NCBI RefSeq assembly: GCF_963259705.1
Contig: NC_081844.1
Coordinates: 49,895,501-49,959,500, forward strand
Reading direction: 5' to 3'
Length of the DNA stretch: 64,000 nt
Source: Myotis daubentonii
Taxonomy: Eukaryota; Chordata; Mammalia; Chiroptera; Vespertilionidae
Shown here: positions 1-11,360 of the stretch, piece after piece
Numbering within the stretch: position 1 is the first letter of the stretch
Layout: each line of letters starts with the position of its first letter
Made by a program: the position numbers and the translations under genes
The notes under the pieces: model-generated
The model's input: the letters and a program-made list of their open reading frames with translations, nothing else
Told to the model about the DNA's origin: nothing
Database searches by the model: none

Positions 1-923
1 GGCACAAAACTGGGAAGATCTAGGAAATGAATTGTTTCGGGAAAGGACCCAGCTGAAGCCTGCAAAGGATTGGAAAATTGATTGGTTATCTTGAAAGAGT
101 GCCTTGTCCTTCCCAAGCCTGAGATAATATACAATTCAAGCTTAACAAAGGCTTATCCCACCTTCCTCACTTGCTCGGTTTCATGCCCTTGCCTGGTTTA
201 TTCGTGCTTCTCTTTCTCCATTACAGCCATGTGGCCCTAGTGGCCGGCCACCTGCAGTGTGTGTGCATGTGGACTGCAAGCTCAGTCTCCAAGCACAAGC
301 CTAGGGGCAGTAACACAGTGACAGCACAGCCAGGGACAGAAGCTAAGCCAGCCCAGGTGGAGACAGACTGAGCTAATGGCACAGAATTTTTTAACCCTGG
401 CCTTTCTTCGGACTTTGTTGAAGACTTTCCCCACAGCAGAAGGGAGCTGAACCTGGTACAGTCCTTTGTGTTTGCTCCTGCTTCAGTAAACCTTACAACC
501 TTCCATGTGAGGTTCCCCAGAAATACTTTCCTCACAACTAGTAGCACTACTAGGTACTAAGAATAGTTCCAAATTTTTAAAAAAGTATATAGCGCTATGT
601 CCCTGATCTTTAGGATCTTACATTTTTATCTTAGACAAAAAATAAACAAGTGACCAGATGTAAACAAGATAAAATTAAGTAGTGACAGTATTATGAAGAA
701 AATAAAGTCTCAACAAGTGTGATAGAGGAAACGTAGGATAGTAGGTGCAAATGTAGCATCTGTAGATGGGAAGCCTCTGTGGAGTGATGTATCACAGGGA
801 GCAAATGGGCTAAATCATCTAGTGATTGCTGATGGTGATCAGAATTTTGGAAATAAACTAGAAAGTCTTTGAATTTTAAAAGCATAGTGATGTTTTATGT
901 CTTTTTTAAAAATCGTTTAATTA
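1..923. other. No gene or recognised repeat
   Basis: Ordinary AT-rich mammalian sequence with somewhat higher GC in the first 500 bases. The short open frames are isolated, lack a recognisable domain and have no supporting context. No repeat family is recognised before the SINE insertion point. Confidence 0.5.
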
Positions 924-1140
924 GCCCTAGCCGGTTTGGCTCAATGGATAGAGCGTCGGCCTGTGGACTCAAGGGTCCCAGGTTCGATTCCGGTCAAGGG
1001 CATGTACCTTGATTGCAGGCACATACCCAGTAGGGAGTGTGCAGGAGGCAGCTGATCGATGTTTCTCTCTCATCGATGTTTCTAACTCTCTATCCCTCTC
1101 CCTTCCTCTCTGTAAGAAATCAATAAAATATTTTTTTTAA
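924..1140 (+). mobile_element. Ves-type tRNA-derived SINE
   Basis: Vesper-bat SINE. It has a tRNA-like head (GCCCTAGCCGGTTTGGCTCA, then a B-box GGTTCGATTCC), the body motif AGGAGGCAGCTGATCGATG, a pyrimidine-rich segment and the tail ATCAATAAAATA. It is flanked by a direct repeat AAAAATCGTTTAATTA ending at 923 and starting again near 1141, which marks an L1-machinery insertion. It is a pol III-type non-coding retroposon and not a tRNA gene: the head has no clean cloverleaf 3' half and the body is SINE sequence. Confidence 0.93.
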
Positions 1141-1274
1141 AAAAATCGTTTAATTATTGTTTGGCGAATAAATTTTACACAGCAAGAATGAAAATAAAAC
1201 CACAACTAGTAAAAATATTAAATGTATAGATCACAAATGGGAAGACTAACAAATTATTAATAGTGTTCGTTTTC

Positions 1275-1393
1275 CAGGGGGGTGAGGGCATGAACTGTTT
1301 TGGGGTGGGAGGGCGATGGTGGGATAAGGACACATATGTAATACCTTAATCAATAAAGAAAAACAAATCAATCAAAAAAATAATAATAATAAT
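1275..1393 (+). mobile_element. 5'-truncated L1 3' end
   Basis: Only the end of an L1 3' UTR is present: GGTGAGGGCATGA, a G-rich run, GGATAAGGACACATATGTAAT, then AATCAATAAAGAAAAA and an A/AAT tail. The same tail occurs in the young L1 at 14727-16016, so both belong to that 3' UTR lineage. No clear target duplication was found. Confidence 0.75.
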
Positions 1394-3824
1394 GTTGATT
1401 TCTCCTATCCAGGAACCTGACATATCTTTGCAGTTGTTTAAGTCATTTTTAAATACCTGTTAGAATTTCAATTTTTATTGCACATATTTTGCTTACTTTA
1501 TCCTTTATATTTACTAATGTAAATAGGGTCTGTTTGGTCAGATTACAATGGAGCTAGCTGTTTCATTGTTAATATAGAGGCAAGTAATTTTACATATAAA
1601 ATTTAACTCTACTACCTTTCTGGAATCTGTTATTATTTTTAATACTGTTAAAGTTATTATTGGATACTTACAGTAAAAAAAAATAATAGCATTTTGAAAG
1701 GGATCAGGATATGCCAGCCCAAAATATGCCAAATATACTTTGGTATAAGAATTATTTTAAGTTGAAAGCTGTTGAGGTCCTGAAATTCCTTATCTGTCTA
1801 GAAGCAGAGCCTCCCATAAAACTTCAATTTTCATAAATCTCTTCCCTAAAGCAATTCTAATCTTCTCCTCTGAGAGAGAAATCAGCATCACATCCAAAGA
1901 GGCATTGTCACAAAGTATCATATCCCCATTTATTCTTCTAAAGGACAATTTCTTTCCAAAAAGTCATTTGCTTTTCTATAAGTGCCCCATTTCCCCCCCT
2001 TCCTTCCTCTCCTTTTAGACATAAAGAGACCAAATTTTAACCATCCCTTTGAATTATTATTACTGAGTTTCTTCTATGTGTATGCACAATATACCTGTTA
2101 ATACAATTTGTATGCTTTCATCTCTGTCTGTGAAATCTATAGGGCACCAGTTGTTATCTATATAATAGCGCTGCTGGTGCATTTATTCAATAAAGAATGC
2201 AACAGTAAGTTGCATTTATTCAACGAAATCTTTTAAAAGCAGTATTAGCAGCAAATCTCAGCAAACTATTTTCTACATCATTTGAGGTTCACTTTCTATA
2301 ATTCTCTAGGAGTGGAAAAAGGAATAAGCTCTAAGGATAAAGAAGCTTGATTCTGTCACCTGACAGATATTCCTTAAAAATGAGACTATTTTTCCCCCAT
2401 ACTATTATGAGAGTTCTGTAAGAAATAGTTTGTAGTTATCAGATTTTAAGCTCATTTATTAAAAATGTCGTGTTTCTGGAGCATATCTATCATACACCAG
2501 GATGCAGAAGTTTTTGCCGGAGAGTATGAATGTGTATGTATGAGTAAGTATCTGGTAAAGGCAATATTTTACAAAAACTCTCAACAAACTGAAACATATA
2601 ATTATATAATAAAAGTAAAGTAGAAATCACAATTAATTTTCCTGATCACTAACAAATAAAACACTGATATGTTTTTCATAGCACTTTCTTACATTAACTC
2701 AATTCCGTGTCACACACTTTCATTCTAGCCCTCACATTCATTTCTCTTTCACACCTGGACATTCTGAATAATCACTAATACTGCATTTGCAAGAATGAGA
2801 CAGTAATCTGTTTTCATCTCTTCACCAGGCATACTTCTCATAGAGACCCCAAATGAAAGCTTGCTTATATTTTAGGCATCCATTAGACTTCTACCTATAA
2901 TATTCCCTTTCCCCATGTTTTCTTCCCCATTGGAGAACATAAGGCACATTTATCCAAAGGCTGGGTAAGGGTTGCCTAAAGGAAATGTCAATATTGAAAG
3001 GAAAGTTTACAATTTACACAGCTTACTGAATTAAGAATGTATTGCCTCCAAATAACTATATACATATTTACTTGTGTAGACCAGATGTACTCACATATTT
3101 ACATGTATTTTCCTAAATGCCTGCATGCCCCAAAACAATATGAGATGATGAATGGAGAGTTAGATCCACTAGCAGCCTGCTGATCGTATTTTAGAATTTC
3201 TTCTTAGAGGTAAGAAAGAAAAATCCATCTTAGAACATCTTGGGTCTCAAAATTTAGAGTATTGGTTCAAAGGGTATTCTCAAAGTTATCTACAAGTTCA
3301 TTGTTCTTCCTTTTCACATACCTTTAAAATACTTCAGATAATATCCAAGTTATATTGTAAATTGGATAAAAGTGTCTCCAAGATCTGTCGTTATTGGCAC
3401 ATTGTGATGTTCAAGAATATTCTGCTAGTGATTAATTCACCACATAGATACAAAAATAGTTATTCATCATTACAATGCAACTGATTGATCAGTTCTATTA
3501 TTTTTAACTATTACTACAGTGTAGTTGTTAAATTTGAAATAATTGAAAACTTTGTCTATAACTGGACATTATATATTGTTTATACTTTCTTTCTACTTGG
3601 GAGACAGGGAGAGAAGAAGGTAGGAAGTTAGCTATGGCTTTGATGGAACATATCTTCAATACAAAATAAATATGAAGAGGCCTATTTCACTACAGAAGAT
3701 CCAGGCATGTTCCATTTACAAAACTTCCTGGAATTTAGGACAGCACCACGGTTATCCGGTCAGTTATCGGGAAATACTGGAAACCTGTGGACTTTACTTT
3801 GAGACATCAAAAATCTTCCTATTT
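1394..3824. other. No gene; unclassified AT-rich DNA
   Basis: About 2.4 kb of AT-rich sequence without a convincing open frame, RNA gene or recognisable young repeat. Very old repeats could be present but cannot be named by eye. Confidence 0.5.
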
Positions 3825-4044
3825 CCCTGTCTTGTTTGGCTCAGTGGATAGAGCATGGGGCAGTGGACTGAAAGGTCCTGGGTTCAATTGTGGTCCAGGG
3901 CATGTACCTTGGTTGCAGGCTCGATTCCCAGTAGGGGACGTGCAAGAGGCAGCTGATCAATGTTTCTCTCTCATCGATGTTTCTAACTCTCTAACCCTCT
4001 CCCTGTCTGTAAAAAAAAAATCAATAAAAATATACATATTTTTT
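3825..4044 (+). mobile_element. Ves-type SINE
   Basis: tRNA-derived SINE with the head CTTGTTTGGCTCAGTGGATAG, a diverged B-box (GGTTCAATTGTGG), the AGGCAGCTGATCAATG body and an A-rich ATCAATAAAA tail. It is flanked by duplicated target AAAATCTTCCTATTT (before 3825 and from about 4045). The head is slightly degraded, so this is not the youngest subfamily. Confidence 0.92.
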
Positions 4045-5361
4045 AAAAATCTTCCTATTTGGTAGCTGTGCTCCTGAGGTCCTACTGGATCAGCATCCTT
4101 CTATGTGAGATCACTGTTTGCAAATGGGTCCTAATCCACAGTGTGTGTACACTAAAACTCATGGACCACTGCCTGTTTCAATAACTAAAGTTCTATTGGA
4201 ACACAGCCATACTCATTTAAGTACTGAATTATCTAATTTTGAGATACAATGGCAAAATTGGTACCTGTGACAGAGAACATATGGCCCACCAAGCCTAAAA
4301 TGTTTACTATCAAGCCCTTTACAGAAAAAGTCTGGGGAAATTCTGTCATACTCCCATCTCGTTCCATCCAAAGGGAAAAGAATCCAGCTTCTCAACATTA
4401 AATATGATGTTAGCTGAAGGCATTTGCACATGCTCTTTATCAAACTGAGAAAATGGCTCTATTCTTACTTTATTGAGAGCTTTTATAAATAAATGAATAT
4501 TCAATTATGTCAAATATTTTTATCTGTTGTTTTTTAATCTGTATTGTTGAAAGTATTACAGATGTCCCTTTTTTTCCCCACACTGATGGCGTTCACCCCT
4601 CACCTGCCCCACCCTAGGCCTTCACTGCACTATCGTCTGAGTCCATGGGTTATACATACATGCGCATAAATTCTATGGTTAATCTCTTCCCACCCACACC
4701 CCACAACTTCCCTCTAATATTCGTTAATCTGTTCCATGCTTCTATGTCTCTGGATCTATTTTGTTCACCAGTTTATTGTGTTCATTAGATTCCACATATG
4801 AGTGAGATTATGTAATACTTGTTTTTCTCTGACTGGCTTATTTCACTAGCATAATACTCTCCAGGTCCCTCCATGCTTTCTCAAAGGGTAAGAGATCCTT
4901 TCTTTTTTTTTTTTTTCTTTAACTGTTGCATAGTATTGCATGGTATAAATGTACCACATCTTTTTTATCAACTTATGTACTGATGGGCACTTGGGCTGTT
5001 TCCAGATATTAACTATTGTAAATAGTGCTGCTGTGAACATGGGGTGCATATATTTTTTTTCTGATTGGTATTTGGGGATTCTTAGGATATATTCCTGGAA
5101 GTGGGGTCACTGGGTCAAATGGCAGTTCCATTTTTAATTTTGTGAGGAAACTCCATACTATTTTCCATAAAGGGTGTACCAGTCTGCATTCCCAATAGCA
5201 GTGTACTAGGGTTCCCTTTTCTCCACATCCTCGCCAGCACTTGTCATTTGTTGATTTGTTAATGGTAGCTATTCTGACAGGTGTGAGGTGATAACTCATT
5301 TTTTAATTTGCATCTCTCTGATGATTTATGACTTTGAACATTTTTTTATATGTCTCTAGGC

Positions 5362-5581
5362 CAGGGGTGGGCAAACTTTTTGACTCGAGGGCCACAATGG
5401 GTTCTTAAATTGGACCGGAGGGCCGGAACAAAAGCATGGATGGAGTGTTTGTGTGAACTAATATAAATTCAAAGTAAACATCATTACATAAAAGGGTATG
5501 GTCTTTTTTTTTTTTTTTTTTAGTTTTATTCATTTCAAATGGGCCAGATCCGGCCCGCGGGCCGTAGTTTGCCCACGGCTG
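5362..5581. mobile_element. Non-autonomous hAT MITE, copy 1
   Basis: Terminal inverted repeats CAGGGGTGGGCAAACTTTTT and AGTTTGCCCACGGCTG, flanked by the 8-bp duplication CTCTAGGC (5354-5361, 5582-5589), as expected for hAT transposons. It carries no transposase. Closely similar copies lie at 25575 and 30845. It sits inside the L1 ORF2 remnant, so it is younger than that L1. Confidence 0.93.
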
Positions 5582-5639
5582 CTCTAGGCCATCTATATGT
5601 CCTCTTTGGGAAATAAAAATAAAAAGCTTCTGCATAGTC

Positions 5640-5867
5640 TGGCCAGTGTTGCTCAGTGGTTGAGTGGTGAGCTATGAATCAGGAGGTCACGGTTCGATTC
5701 CAGGTCAGAGCACATGCCCAGGTTGTGGGCTCGTTCCCAGTGTAGAGCATGCAGGAGGCAGCTTATCAATGATTCTCTCTCATAACTGATGTTTCTCTCT
5801 CTCTCTCTCCCTATTCCTTCCTCTCTGAAATCAATAAATACTATATTTGGTGTGTGTATTTTGTTTA
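5640..5867 (+). mobile_element. tRNA-derived bat SINE (GTTGAG subfamily)
   Basis: Head CTGGCCAGTGTTGCTCAGTGG, B-box GGTTCGATTCC, body GCAGGAGGCAGCTTATCAATG, pyrimidine run, then GAAATCAATAAATA and an A-tail. The target AAAGCTTCTGC is imperfectly duplicated on the two sides. It interrupts the inverted part of the L1 at 4529-6101. The head reads TTGAGTGGTGAGC rather than ATAGAGC, which marks a different subfamily from the copy at 924. Confidence 0.9.
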
Positions 5868-6112
5868 AAAAAAAAAAAACTTCTGCCCAACAAAATAAAC
5901 CTTCAACAAAATGAAAAGGGAGCCCACTGTATGCGAGAACATACTTGCAATGATACATCTGATAAGGGGTTAATTTCCAAAATATATAAAGAACTCATCC
6001 ATCTTAACAAAAGGAAGACAAAGAATCCAATTTAAAAAATGGGCAAAGGACCTAAATAGACACTTCTCCAAAGAAGGTCATACAGATGGCCAAGGAACAT
6101 GTTTTATCTGTT

Positions 6113-7720
6113 TTAACTGATATGCTTATACATTTTGACTGTTTCAAGTAATATGCTTATTCTTCTTTAAACTTTTTATATGATGGGTTACATTAATTAA
6201 CTTTTTAATGTTTAACCAGCCTTGAATATCTGTACTAATTCCTACGTGGTTGAGCTGTATAACTTCTATAAATTTTTATATTTGACTTGCTAAATTTTGT
6301 TAAGGATATTTACATATATGTTCATAAGAGAGGCTGATCACTACTCCTCCTTTCTTATAACATATTTTCCTGATTTTGGTATTATGTTAATGCTGGTCTT
6401 ATGGAATAAGTTAGGAAGTAACCTCTCTGCTTCTATTTTCTGATACGGATTTTGGAGATTTGGTATTATTTCTTCCTTAAACATTTGATAAAATTCACCA
6501 TTAAAATCCTCTGTCCTTAGATTTCTTTTTTGGAAGTTTAGTAATTATTTATTCAAATTCTTTAATTGAATATTAGACTACTCAGGTTATCTATTACTCC
6601 TTATGTAAATTCAGTATTTTGTGTCTTCCAAAGAATTGTTCCATCTCATCTAAGTTATTGAGGTTATGAGCATGGAAGTATCTATAACATTCCTTATCAT
6701 TTTAATGTCCACAAAATCAATAATGATGACTCCTGGTACATACGATGTTGATAATTCATAATTATTTTCTCTCTTTTTATTTTCTTTGTTAAACTGGCTA
6801 GGATTTTATTGATCTTATCAAAGAATCAGCTTTTGGTTTCATTGATTTTTTCTGCTGTTTTCCCTTTTTCAGTTTATAAATTTCTATTCTAATTATTATT
6901 TCTTTATTGTGCTTGCTTTTTTATTAATTTGTCCTTTCTCTAGTTTTAAGGTGAAAACTTAGGTTATTTATTTAACATTTGTTTTTAATATATGAATTTA
7001 TTTTTAATACATTTTTGTTGATTTTAGAGAGAGAAAGGGAGAGGGAGAGAGAGAGAGGAACATCGATGAGAGGGAAAGATCAATAGTGACTGACTACCTC
7101 CTGTACTCCCCATACTGGGGATTGAGCCTGCAACGTGGGCATGTTTACTGACCAGGAATCAAACTAACAACCTCTTAGTGCAAGGAATAATGCTCAACCA
7201 CTGAGCTACACCAATCAGGCATTTAATATATAAATCTGCTGCTACAATGTCTCTCAAAGCACTGCTGTCACTGCATTCCACAAATTTGAATAAGTTATAC
7301 TTATCCAAATTTTGAAAATATTTTTAAAATCTTCGAGACTTCATTAATTTATAGTCTATTTAGAAATTCCAAAATATTTGTAGATCTTTCTTCTATATTT
7401 TATTGATCTCAAATTTATTCTGTTGTGTTCCAAGAACATACTTTAGTGATTTATATTATTTTAAACTTACTAGTGAGCATTTATGGTCCAGAATATGGTC
7501 TATCTTGGTGACTATCCCTTGTAAGCTTAAGAAGAATGTCTGTTTCTTTTATTGGGAATATTTGTTAATAAGGAAAAAACAAAATAAAATAGAATATCTC
7601 CATGCAATTTTGAGCACCTGAAGGAAAATATATCCATAAATAAGCCTAACCAAAGCACAGTGTTGTGGAAGGTCACAATACCAATAGAAGGTATGAGGTG
7701 TCTCAAAGACTACCCTGAAA
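6113..7720 (-). mobile_element. Ancient L1 ORF2 remnant
   Basis: Strongly decayed minus-strand L1. Read on the plus strand it keeps antisense ORF2 phrases around TTTGGTATTATGTTAATGC (about 6377) and CAGCTTTTGGTTTCATTGAT (about 6829), which align by eye with the same places in the full-length L1 at 34414-39968. Many indels remove any frame. A SINE is nested inside at about 6990-7220. The right boundary is uncertain. Confidence 0.7.
6990..7220 (-). mobile_element. tRNA-derived SINE, reverse orientation
   Basis: Read on the minus strand: GCCTGATTGGTGTAGCTCAG head, AACCACTGAGC-complementary box, then CATCGATGTTCCTC and a GA/CT-rich tail. It is nested in the ancient L1. More diverged than the other copies, so probably older. 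Confidence 0.8.
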
Positions 7721-7734
7721 AAAAAAAAGAAAAC

Positions 7735-7874
7735 CCCAGTTTCAGCTGCCTCCTGCATACCCCCTACTGGGGATGTGCCCAAAACCAAGGTACATGCTTT
7801 TGACCGGAATCCAACCTGGGACTTTTCAGTCCACAGGCAGATGCTCTAGCCATTGAGCCAAACTGGTCAGGGCT
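7735..7874 (-). mobile_element. Ves-type SINE, 3'-shortened, reverse
   Basis: On the minus strand: GCCCTGACCAGTTTGGCTCA head, TGGAATCC-type B-box and TACCTTGGTTTTGGGCACAT, then the GGAGGCAGCTGAAA body, ending early in an A-rich tail (TTTTT run on plus at about 7715-7731). The body stops before the usual pyrimidine tract. Confidence 0.85.
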
Positions 7875-8104
7875 GAAAATCCCATTTTTAAAGAACATCT
7901 TCAAAATAACAGTCTTTTTCCCATTTATTTATTTCTCTATCAATGTTACTTTTGTTGCCTATTTTCTCATTATTGCCTAGAATATAAAGTTAATGGTATT
8001 ATTCTTATTATAATTTAAGGTTGTAGTTAAAAAATATTCACTTTGATAACCAATATTTTCCCAGCACAGGTTTTATGTACTTGTAGGAACATCAGTGTCT
8101 AGAA

Positions 8105-8415
8105 CAGCAGTTCTCAACCTGTGGGTCGCAACCCCTTTGGGGGTCGAACGCCCCTTTCACAGGGGTCGCCTAAGACCATCGGAAAACACATATGTAATTA
8201 CATATTGTTTTTGAGATTAATCACTATGCTTTAGTTATGTTCAACTTGTAACAATGAAAATACATCCTGCATACCAGATATTTACATTATGATTCATAAC
8301 AGTAGCAAAATTGCAGTTATGAAGTAGCAACAAAAATAATTTTATGATTGGGGGTCACCACAACATGAGTAACTGTATTAAAGGGTCGCGGCATTAGGAA
8401 GGTTGAGAACTACTG
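8105..8415 (+). mobile_element. SPIN-type non-autonomous hAT transposon
   Basis: A 311 bp element with inverted termini CAGCAGTTCTCAACCTGTGG and GGTTGAGAACTACTG and the hAT-type 8-bp duplication GTCTAGAA on both sides (8097-8104, 8416-8423). The interior (GGGTCGAACGCCCCTTTCAC, ACCATCGGAAAACACATATG, GGGGGTCACCACAACATGAG) matches what I know of the SPIN/OposCharlie3 non-autonomous family, reported as horizontally transferred among bats, opossum, other tetrapods and some invertebrates. No transposase is encoded. The family name comes from recognition, not a search. Confidence 0.9.
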
Positions 8416-8423
8416 GTCTAGAA

Positions 8424-9230
8424 GATGCCCTTTTGATATATCACTATTCCAGCACAATCCAATTGGAATTTTCTTAACCAGTATTCTGTTTAAAACAGGG
8501 TGACTGGGAAAATAAATGAGGTAGTTATATTTCTTTCAGTCTTTTATATTTTCCCAAAGACTTTCCCCTTTCTTTTTTATGAAAACAAGGTTTATCAAGT
8601 CATTATATTCATTCTGCTAATTATATGAAGGCTTTTGTCACACAAGCTATGCTTTTTGCATTTTGAAATGCTTAATAGCACTTGATGAATGCCTAACAGA
8701 TAAAAGCAATTCTCCGGGGAGTAATATATTATTTAATGTCATTGCTCAGTCTTTTGTGTCAGAAAACAAAAAGAAAAAAATTTGAAAGAAAAATAAATTC
8801 ATAAAATAAAATAAAAATTTTAGCACTAACTTTATATTTGCCAAGTGACATGTCTCTAAGACATTTGCCTGAGAAGACAACAACACCTTTAGGACAAAGG
8901 ATCAAAAATATGTTTTAAATTGAAGTGAGTAATGAATTCTAAGCAGTCTCTCTAAGAATGCTTATTAAAATTAAAGTATGCAATTAGTCTTCATCAAGTT
9001 TAACATTTTAAAGTGTTCTAGGAGCTAAGAAATGCTTGACATATATTTGATTGTTCGGAATGAGCCACACTGACTTAGTATCAGAGAGCATTTACTAAAG
9101 ACTCTGATGATTTCCTTAACTGAAGAGCTTAAGCAATTGAGTGACTTTCTCAGGTGTGTTTTAGAAAAATTGTTTTCTCCTTTCTAATTTTTAGAAGAAT
9201 TTCTCCAAAATGAAGAAAGAAAACAGGAGA
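8424..9230. other. No gene; AT-rich DNA
   Basis: AT-rich sequence with short A-runs (8765-8825). I see no coding frame, TIR pair or retroposon tail. Confidence 0.5.
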
Positions 9231-9235
9231 GTTTA

Positions 9236-9459
9236 AGAGGGAGAGGAAGAGAGAGAAAGAGACAGAGGGCAGGAGAGAGAAAGAAAAGGAGAGGACAGAA
9301 GAGGACAGGGGAGGACAGGGGGAGAGGGAGGGGAGGGGGGAGGAGAAGGGAGGGGAAGGGATGGAAGGGGAGGGAGAAGAAGGGAGGGGAGGAGGACATG
9401 AGAGGAGAGGGGAGGGGAGGGGAGGGGAGGGGAGGGGAGGGGAGGGGAGGGGAGGGGAA
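9236..9459. repeat. Polypurine GGGGA/GA-rich low-complexity tract
   Basis: About 220 bases made almost only of G and A on the plus strand, beginning as mixed GAGA/GGACA and ending (9402-9459) in a near-perfect GGGGA array. The reverse strand gives long artefactual proline/serine/leucine frames. Regular G4 runs separated by single A bases favour G-quadruplex or triplex structure. Confidence 0.95.
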
Positions 9460-9664
9460 GAATAAATGAAAGCAAAGTCAAAGACTTTTGCTTTTTTAGC
9501 AGTGGGTAATTTGTACTAGTTAGATAAATTATACTAATTCTCTATTCTCTCCCTCTTCTAATTTCAACCCAAAACAAGATATTCTTCTTGTCATTTGAAT
9601 TTCTCTGCCTTCCTCTGCCCCCACAATTTACATTACAGATTATGCTGTCAGTAGACTCAGTATT

Positions 9665-9784
9665 TTTTTTTATGTTAAATTAAATCTTTATTTTTCAGAT
9701 TATTACAGTTGTTCCTCTTTTTACCCCCATAGCTCCCCTCCACCTGGTCCCCCTCCCACCCTCCGCCCTCCCCCCTCCCCATTG
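9665..9784 (-). mobile_element. Very short L1/HAL1 3' end (class B 3' UTR)
   Basis: A T-rich start then TTAAATCTTTATTTTTCAGA and a C-rich tract form the reverse complement of an L1 3' UTR end. The same tail terminates the HAL1-like element at 45851-47759. A perfect 15-bp duplication AGTAGACTCAGTATT flanks it (9650-9664 and 9785-9799). Only about 120 bases were copied, an extreme 5' truncation. Confidence 0.9.
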
Positions 9785-9799
9785 AGTAGACTCAGTATT

Positions 9800-11360
9800 A
9801 ATAATATTTTGTGCACTATTACTTTACTGCTTTGGGGTTTGGGGCATATATTAAAAATCAAGTCACTTAATGCCATTTTAATCCCCATGATGATCTTTAC
9901 TGCATCCTAATGTCTGAAGAACCAAATACTACGTATTCAAATGCTCTAAAATATATGGTTTGATATGTTTACATAATTTTAACTAGAAGACACACCCACA
10001 TCCACATGAGATTTGGGAATAAGAGAGTAAACCCTTGGAAGTGGAGATTTCCATTTCAGGCAAAAAGTATGGAAATGGACACATTTTCCACTATGGAAGC
10101 TGTAGCACAGGGCCCAGTGTCTGATTCTTAGTTCTCATGATAAGAGGTAAATAAATGTAGGCTATGAATCATGTGGCTGCATGTAGTAGGCAGAGATAAA
10201 CTTTCAAAAAACCATGCACAAGTTTGAAATTGCATCTAGTCTTAACATACCTATACAGGGCAATCTCTGAAAACTCACACACTTAATGAACTTTGCCAAT
10301 TTAAGAAAAAAGATTGATACTACTTGCTTATTAGACCATTTGAAGGGGGGAGGGGTACCTGTAATTTCTATCTGCAAAATATCAAATAATTTATATATAA
10401 AAATTGACAAATGATTTACTTAAAACAATCAATTTGAACACTTTGTATGCTTTCTCAATTCACTAATTTTTAAATGACAATCTATTAATTTTTAATGTCA
10501 ACTCTTGCAGTACTTCTCAAGAGTTGGAAAAAATAAGTTTATGAATACCATATAGATCTTGCGAAAAGATGCTTGAAATTTCATTAAAATCACAAAATAA
10601 ACAGATTGCAAAAATTTTATGTATTTTGAAAATAAAGTGTAAAAGGCTTTTTTTTAAATCTGACATGCCATTTAGGTAGTATATGTGTTAGTTTGTTTTA
10701 CTTTCCTATTACATAATTTAATGAGCTGGTGACTAGATGGCAATAAGCATAAGTTTGAGTTGGTTTCAGTTTGATATCCTGGAAAACACACAAAGCATGT
10801 GTTACAATTTTTTAAAACCCCTTGAGATGAGAAAACGTATGATACTAGTATTTTATTCACTACAGTTAATTGAAAAATTGATTTGAACAGTTTCTATGAC
10901 TTCAAGTAGATGGCCTTTAACTTTCATGCAATTGTAAAATTAATAGAATGAAATTGTGATCCTTTGAAAGCCACAGAAGCCTCATAAAACGTGTTTTTTT
11001 AAAAACTAAGCACATATACTTCCAATGTCCTCAAGTTTCAGGAGAGTTCATCCCTATAAAATTTCCCATCACACTGTGATGTCCTTAATTCCATATAATA
11101 CAAACAAAAAAACAGAAACCAAAGGAAAAAAAGACAAATTGGTCAAGCAAAATTAAGAACTCGGTACATTAAAGGACACTATCATGAATGTTAAAATACA
11201 ACCCATAGAATGGCTGAAATTACTCTCAAATCACATATCTGATAAAGGACTGTATCTAGAGTATATAAAGGACCCTGACAACTCGATAACAAGAACACAA
11301 CTAAACTTGAAATTGGATAAATGACCAATTGACACTTATTCAAAGAAGATATAAAAGTCA
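9800..11360. other. No gene; AT-rich DNA
   Basis: No supported feature. The short frames at 10204-10410 and 10672-10860 have no recognisable domain. The end (about 11220-11350) has faint similarity to ancient L1 ORF2 (a ...LIKDCI.YIKDP-like frame), too weak to delimit. Confidence 0.45.

Larger units (their letters stand above)
4529..6101 (-). mobile_element. 5'-inverted (twin-primed) L1, later interrupted
   Basis: The left part (4529 to about 5612) is a minus-strand L1 3' end: T-rich tail, 3' UTR, then ORF2 C-terminus, including the zinc-knuckle-like frame [18 protein letters not shown]. The right part (about 5613-6101) is the adjacent upstream part of ORF2 in plus orientation (SFC..., then a GLISKIYKELIHLNKRK-like frame). 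The 11-bp direct repeat TTTTATCTGTT lies at 4518-4528 and 6102-6112. This arrangement is the known product of twin priming during L1 insertion. A hAT MITE (5362) and a SINE (5640) inserted afterwards. All frames are broken. Confidence 0.88.

Noticed and set aside
924..1000. tRNA gene candidates at the SINE heads
   Set aside because: The heads have A/B-box-like sequence, but each continues into the conserved SINE body and A-rich tail and is flanked by target duplications, so these are SINEs.
9184..9481. Proline/serine/leucine-rich minus-strand frames
   Set aside because: Low-complexity translation of the GGGGA tract.
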